Positions 5,441 to 7,784 of a DNA stretch of 7,784 nt are shown piece by piece (position 1 is the stretch's first letter; the number at the start of each line of letters is the position of its first letter). Below the pieces are notes generated by a model. The model searched no databases. It was not told where the DNA came from and saw nothing but the letters and a program-made list of their open reading frames with translations. The position numbers and the translations under genes are program-made. The stretch is from Phycisphaerales bacterium (GTDB taxonomy: Bacteria > Planctomycetota > Phycisphaerae > Phycisphaerales > UBA1924). The stretch is taken from assembly GCA_016764015.1 (NCBI GenBank), contig JAESSR010000200.1, positions 1 to 7,784 on the forward strand. Reading direction: 5' to 3'.

Positions 5441-6070
5441 TTATTTGCTGTGCATCGTGTGGGCGATGCGGGCGGCTTTGACGATCATGATGGCTTCGGC
5501 GATCGCTTCATCGATGTTCTCGTTGACTAAGAACTTGTCGTAGGCATCGCAGGCTTTGGCCTCGGCGATCTCACGCTTTGCTTCGGCGAATCGTTTGGCG
5601 ATGAGTTCGTCACTCTCACGCTTTCGGCTCTTGAGTCGGCGGAGGAGTTCGTCCTCGCTGGGAGGCAAAATAAAGAGCCCGAACGCGTCGGGGACCTTGG
5701 CTTTGACTTGCTTTGCGCCTTCGACATCGATTTCGAGGATGACAAGTCGCCCTCTTGAGAGTTGTTCGTCAACCCATTTTTTTCGTGTGCCGTACTTTTT
5801 ACCGAAGACATCGGCCCATTCGAGAAACGCTTTTTCATCGTTGAGTTCTTGAAACTCTGCGCTATCGATGAATCGGTAATCGACACCCTCGCTGTCTGCT
5901 TCGGTTTTTTCGCGGGTGGTGTACGAGACCGAAAAAACGGAGTCGGCAATAGAACGGTCTACGCCTCGGGTGATGGTTGTTTTGCCAGCACCGGATGGCC
6001 CAGAGATCATGAGCAGCAGCCCATCATCGGTGTCGGTTGGCAAGCGGGGATGATGGGTTTGGTCGACCAT
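5441..6070 (-). CDS. gmk: Guanylate kinase with altered GMP-binding loop
   Basis: A 209-residue cytoplasmic enzyme (ATP + GMP to ADP + GDP) of guanine nucleotide synthesis. The P-loop GPSGAGKTT is at 24-32. The GMP-binding region has SYTTR (49-53), GVDYRF (62-67), FLEWADVFG (82-90), YGT (93-95) and EIDVEGA (113-119). The lid region has KSRKRESDEL (147-156), followed by AKRFAEAKREI and the terminal LVNENID segment. Length and order fit the family. One departure: the usual TTRxxRxGE reads TTREKTEAD, so the second arginine, which contacts the GMP phosphate in characterised enzymes, is Thr56, and Gly-Glu is Ala-Asp. Glu84, Tyr93 and Asp115, other expected GMP contacts, remain. The start has no clear ribosome binding site; TATATT lies five bases upstream on the minus strand. 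It follows the heptosyltransferase gene by 47 bases. Confidence 0.92.
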   Translation of the reverse strand: MVDQTHHPRLPTDTDDGLLLMISGPSGAGKTTITRGVDRSIADSVFSVSYTTREKTEADSEGVDYRFIDSAEFQELNDEKAFLEWADVFGKKYGTRKKWVDEQLSRGRLVILEIDVEGAKQVKAKVPDAFGLFILPPSEDELLRRLKSRKRESDELIAKRFAEAKREIAEAKACDAYDKFLVNENIDEAIAEAIMIVKAARIAHTMHSK

Positions 6071-6117
6071 GAGAGAATATAGACCGCTTAGTTGATGGCT
6101 TCAGTAGCAATTTCAAA

Positions 6118-7245
6118 TCAGGACAAATCAAGCAGAGAATCGGTTGCAGATACGACTGACTTGTAGCTCACATGCCCGATGGCGCACCGTTGTGGGTGAT
6201 CGTTGGCAGACTGATCGGCGGGGAGGGTTGGATCGGCGACGATGATGACTTCTGAAGGTGATCCGTTGGGTAATGGCTTGGTCGGGATCGTTGTCCATCT
6301 CGGATCGGTGGGTCCAAAGAGTGTAATCAAAGGCGTGCCAAAGGCTGCCGCGATATGGCGCGGGCCAGTGTCGTTGGTGATGAGGATCTTCGCGCCAGCG
6401 ATGATCGGTTTGAGGGCCCCGAGGGTGTTGCCCAGTGCGGGCAGGGAGATCGGGTTTGTTTTGGCAAGTGCGATAATCTCATCGCAGAGATATGATTCGT
6501 TCGGCGAGCCGTTGATGAGGACGGCGAGGTTGTGCTCGTTGTACAAATGATCCGCGAGCTTGGCGAACCGATCGGCTGGCCAGCGTTTGGCGTGGTTGTT
6601 GCCGCCGGGGTTGAGGATCGCGTATTTGGTATGGCTGTTTATGTGCGCGCGTTCGAGGATGCTGTCGGCTTTGGCTTGGTCCTCGTCGGTGAACCCGAGT
6701 TCCATGTAGGTGTCACTCGGCAACGCGAGCGGGATGGTTTTGCAGTTGGCCGGCGTGTGGATCAACCAATCGATAGGGTCTTCATTGAGCAAGTGTGATG
6801 CGAGGTTCCAGTAGTAATCGACGGCTGGTGTGAGCTTCCAAGATTTATTTGCATTGCGAGGCGGAGCGACTGGATCGGTCAACAACAGCCCGCGATTGTC
6901 TCGGCTATACCCGATGCGTCGAGGGATGAATGCCAAGCGTGTAGTGAGTGCGGTGGAAAATGAATTTGTGAAAAGGATCGCGGTATCGTATTGGCGAGGT
7001 CGGATTTTGCTGGCGGTTTTTTTGGTGGCCATCATGCCGTGAGGCGTTGAGGTGTGGAGTTCGTCGAAAAGGGTGTTGCCCGAGAGGAGTTGGTCGATCC
7101 CGGGTCGAACGAGCCCGCCGATGAAGATGCCCGGATTCGTCTCACGGAGTCTCCGGATGGTGGGGGTGGCCATCACGACATCGCCGACCCATGAGGGGAG
7201 GACGATGAGGAGTCGGAGTGGCTTGACGGGGGTGGGCATAGGCAT
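6118..7245 (-). CDS. GT9 heptosyltransferase (WaaF-like)
   Basis: A 375-residue glycosyltransferase of family 9 (GT-B fold), the ADP-heptose:LPS heptosyltransferase group that builds the inner core on the cytoplasmic face of the membrane. The N-terminal motif PSWVGDVVMATPTIRRLR (17-34) is typical of heptosyltransferase II (WaaF). RIGYSRDNRGLLLT (110-123) follows. The nucleotide-sugar half has NPGGNNHAKRWPADRFAKL (212-230) and the NDTGPRHIAAAFGTP signature (291-305), then LFGPTDPRWT (309-318). Length is close to the WaaF norm. This implies a lipopolysaccharide-like outer membrane. The true acceptor is not known, and GT9 enzymes for other sugars exist, so no symbol is given. No ribosome binding site is evident at the ATG (7245); a second in-frame ATG begins at 7239. 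A palindromic repeat sits just upstream. Confidence 0.85.
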   Translation of the reverse strand: MPMPTPVKPLRLLIVLPSWVGDVVMATPTIRRLRETNPGIFIGGLVRPGIDQLLSGNTLFDELHTSTPHGMMATKKTASKIRPRQYDTAILFTNSFSTALTTRLAFIPRRIGYSRDNRGLLLTDPVAPPRNANKSWKLTPAVDYYWNLASHLLNEDPIDWLIHTPANCKTIPLALPSDTYMELGFTDEDQAKADSILERAHINSHTKYAILNPGGNNHAKRWPADRFAKLADHLYNEHNLAVLINGSPNESYLCDEIIALAKTNPISLPALGNTLGALKPIIAGAKILITNDTGPRHIAAAFGTPLITLFGPTDPRWTTIPTKPLPNGSPSEVIIVADPTLPADQSANDHPQRCAIGHVSYKSVVSATDSLLDLS

Positions 7246-7262
7246 AGATTAGGATGTATTGA

Positions 7263-7339
7263 GTGGCACAGGCGTCCCGCCTGTGATCTTATGAGTGTAT
7301 ATGTGTAAAAAGTCATCACAGGCGGGACGCCTGTGCCAC
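7263..7339. repeat. REPIN-like doublet of inverted hairpins
   Basis: Two 25-base arms (7263-7287 and 7315-7339) are exact inverted repeats around a 27-base AT-rich spacer. Each arm is itself a perfect hairpin: CACAGGCG and CGCCTGTG (8 bp) around the loop TCC in the left arm (7267-7285) or GGA in the right arm (7317-7335). Two REP-type hairpins in inverted orientation with a short spacer is the REPIN/BIME architecture, usually moved in trans by RAYT (TnpA-REP) transposases; none is encoded in this window. It lies in the gap between the partial upstream gene (stop at 7350) and the heptosyltransferase start (7245). Confidence 0.8.
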
Positions 7340-7349
7340 CGTTTTCAGG

Positions 7350-7784
7350 TTAGTCGTTCGGGCTGTGCGAGCTGGGCCAAAGGTCCTTGCCGGTGTGGGA
7401 GCGGTGCCAGCGGTTGGTGTCACGGCGGAGCTGGGCCATGAAGGCTAAAGCGCCGAGTTTGTGGGTGGCGAGGGTGGCGGTGATCTGGGTATCGGAGGTA
7501 TCGAGTTCGATGAGCTTGATCCCGGTGCGCTCGGCGATGCTGTTGGCGACGGCTTCGACGGTTCGGCGGATTTTTTCGTCGGCGAGGGGGTGGGCGTAGG
7601 GGTCGATGGGGCTCAGGGTGACGGTGGAGAGGTCGGCTTGGTCGGGCTGGTCTTCTTCGATGTTGAGGATCAAGCGTGCAGCGTGGGCCAGATCGGCGAT
7701 GGGGGAATCGTGGGCGACGCGGATGGTCTGGGATGCGGGGACGCCGGCGGCGATGGCGGCGTCGAGATCGCGTTGCTTGTCGCC
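7350..7784 (-). CDS. Unrecognised protein, C-terminal 144 residues
   Basis: A frame open from the right edge of the window to a TAA at 7350-7352, giving at least 144 residues; the N-terminus is outside. An internal TTG at 7673 could be mistaken for a start, but the 37 codons before it stay open in frame and read as ordinary protein (DKQRDLDAAIAAG ... HDSPIADLAHAARL), so the gene is longer. The segment is probably soluble and alpha-beta. Visible features are a helix-like stretch around IADLAHAARLIL, EKIRRTVEAVANSIAERTGIKLIEL in the middle, and a basic, Trp-containing end (RRDTNRWHRSHTGKDLW). I do not recognise a family. G+C is high, matching the neighbouring heptosyltransferase gene. It is the first visible gene of the minus-strand run and may be co-transcribed with it through the repeat element. 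Confidence 0.6.
   Translation of the reverse strand, partial: GDKQRDLDAAIAAGVPASQTIRVAHDSPIADLAHAARLILNIEEDQPDQADLSTVTLSPIDPYAHPLADEKIRRTVEAVANSIAERTGIKLIELDTSDTQITATLATHKLGALAFMAQLRRDTNRWHRSHTGKDLWPSSHSPND

Noticed and set aside
5111..5530. Plus-strand frame running out of the pseudopilin gene through the inverted repeat
   Set aside because: It overlaps the pseudopilin and guanylate kinase genes in other frames, and its product is low-complexity and unrecognisable.
5762..6082. Plus-strand frame opposite guanylate kinase
   Set aside because: It is antisense to a conserved enzyme, with no ribosome binding site or recognisable motif.

Overview
The window most likely comes from a planctomycete, probably of the Phycisphaerae. 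This is an inference from content. The signs are a stand-alone prepilin-like protein ending in a 'FADxHV ... TRDGVxGRD' tail of the kind that is greatly expanded in that phylum, a MauE/DoxX-type membrane protein beside a small secreted cysteine peptide, a heptosyltransferase of the Gram-negative envelope, and two intergenic palindromic repeat elements. No rRNA, tRNA, CRISPR array, transposase or phage gene was seen.

Layout. At the left edge a hairpin (6-30) closes a minus-strand gene for a secreted, highly charged protein with two LTxxQ motifs (91-840, Spy/CpxP-like). A 275-base divergent intergenic region (841-1115) with a perfect 8-bp dyad separates it from a plus-strand Mrp/ApbC-type P-loop ATPase (1116-2315). 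A SnoaL/NTF2-like protein follows (2455-2871), closed by a hairpin plus T-rich tail (2939-2987).

The most distinctive part is a tight plus-strand run of four genes (3048-5327). It encodes a MauE-like four-helix membrane protein, an overlapping exported peptide with four cysteines, an AT-rich single-pass membrane-anchored protein I do not recognise, and a pseudopilin-like protein. The first gene starts about ten bases after an extended -10 box and has no ribosome binding site, so it may be leaderless. A C7-G-C6 tract fills the promoter spacer. By analogy with MauE, which is needed to mature the disulfide-rich MauA subunit, the membrane protein may serve the thiols of the neighbouring peptide. 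That is a hypothesis.

The right half is on the minus strand and converges on the operon: an unrecognised partial gene (7784-7350), a GT9 heptosyltransferase (7245-6118) and guanylate kinase (6070-5441). Two palindromic elements sit in the gaps. One, at 7263-7339, consists of two perfect hairpins in inverted orientation, the architecture of a REPIN. The other, at 5345-5431, is a 29-bp near-perfect inverted repeat between the convergent genes. The Mrp protein lacks the CxxC pair, and the guanylate kinase lacks the second arginine of its GMP-binding loop.
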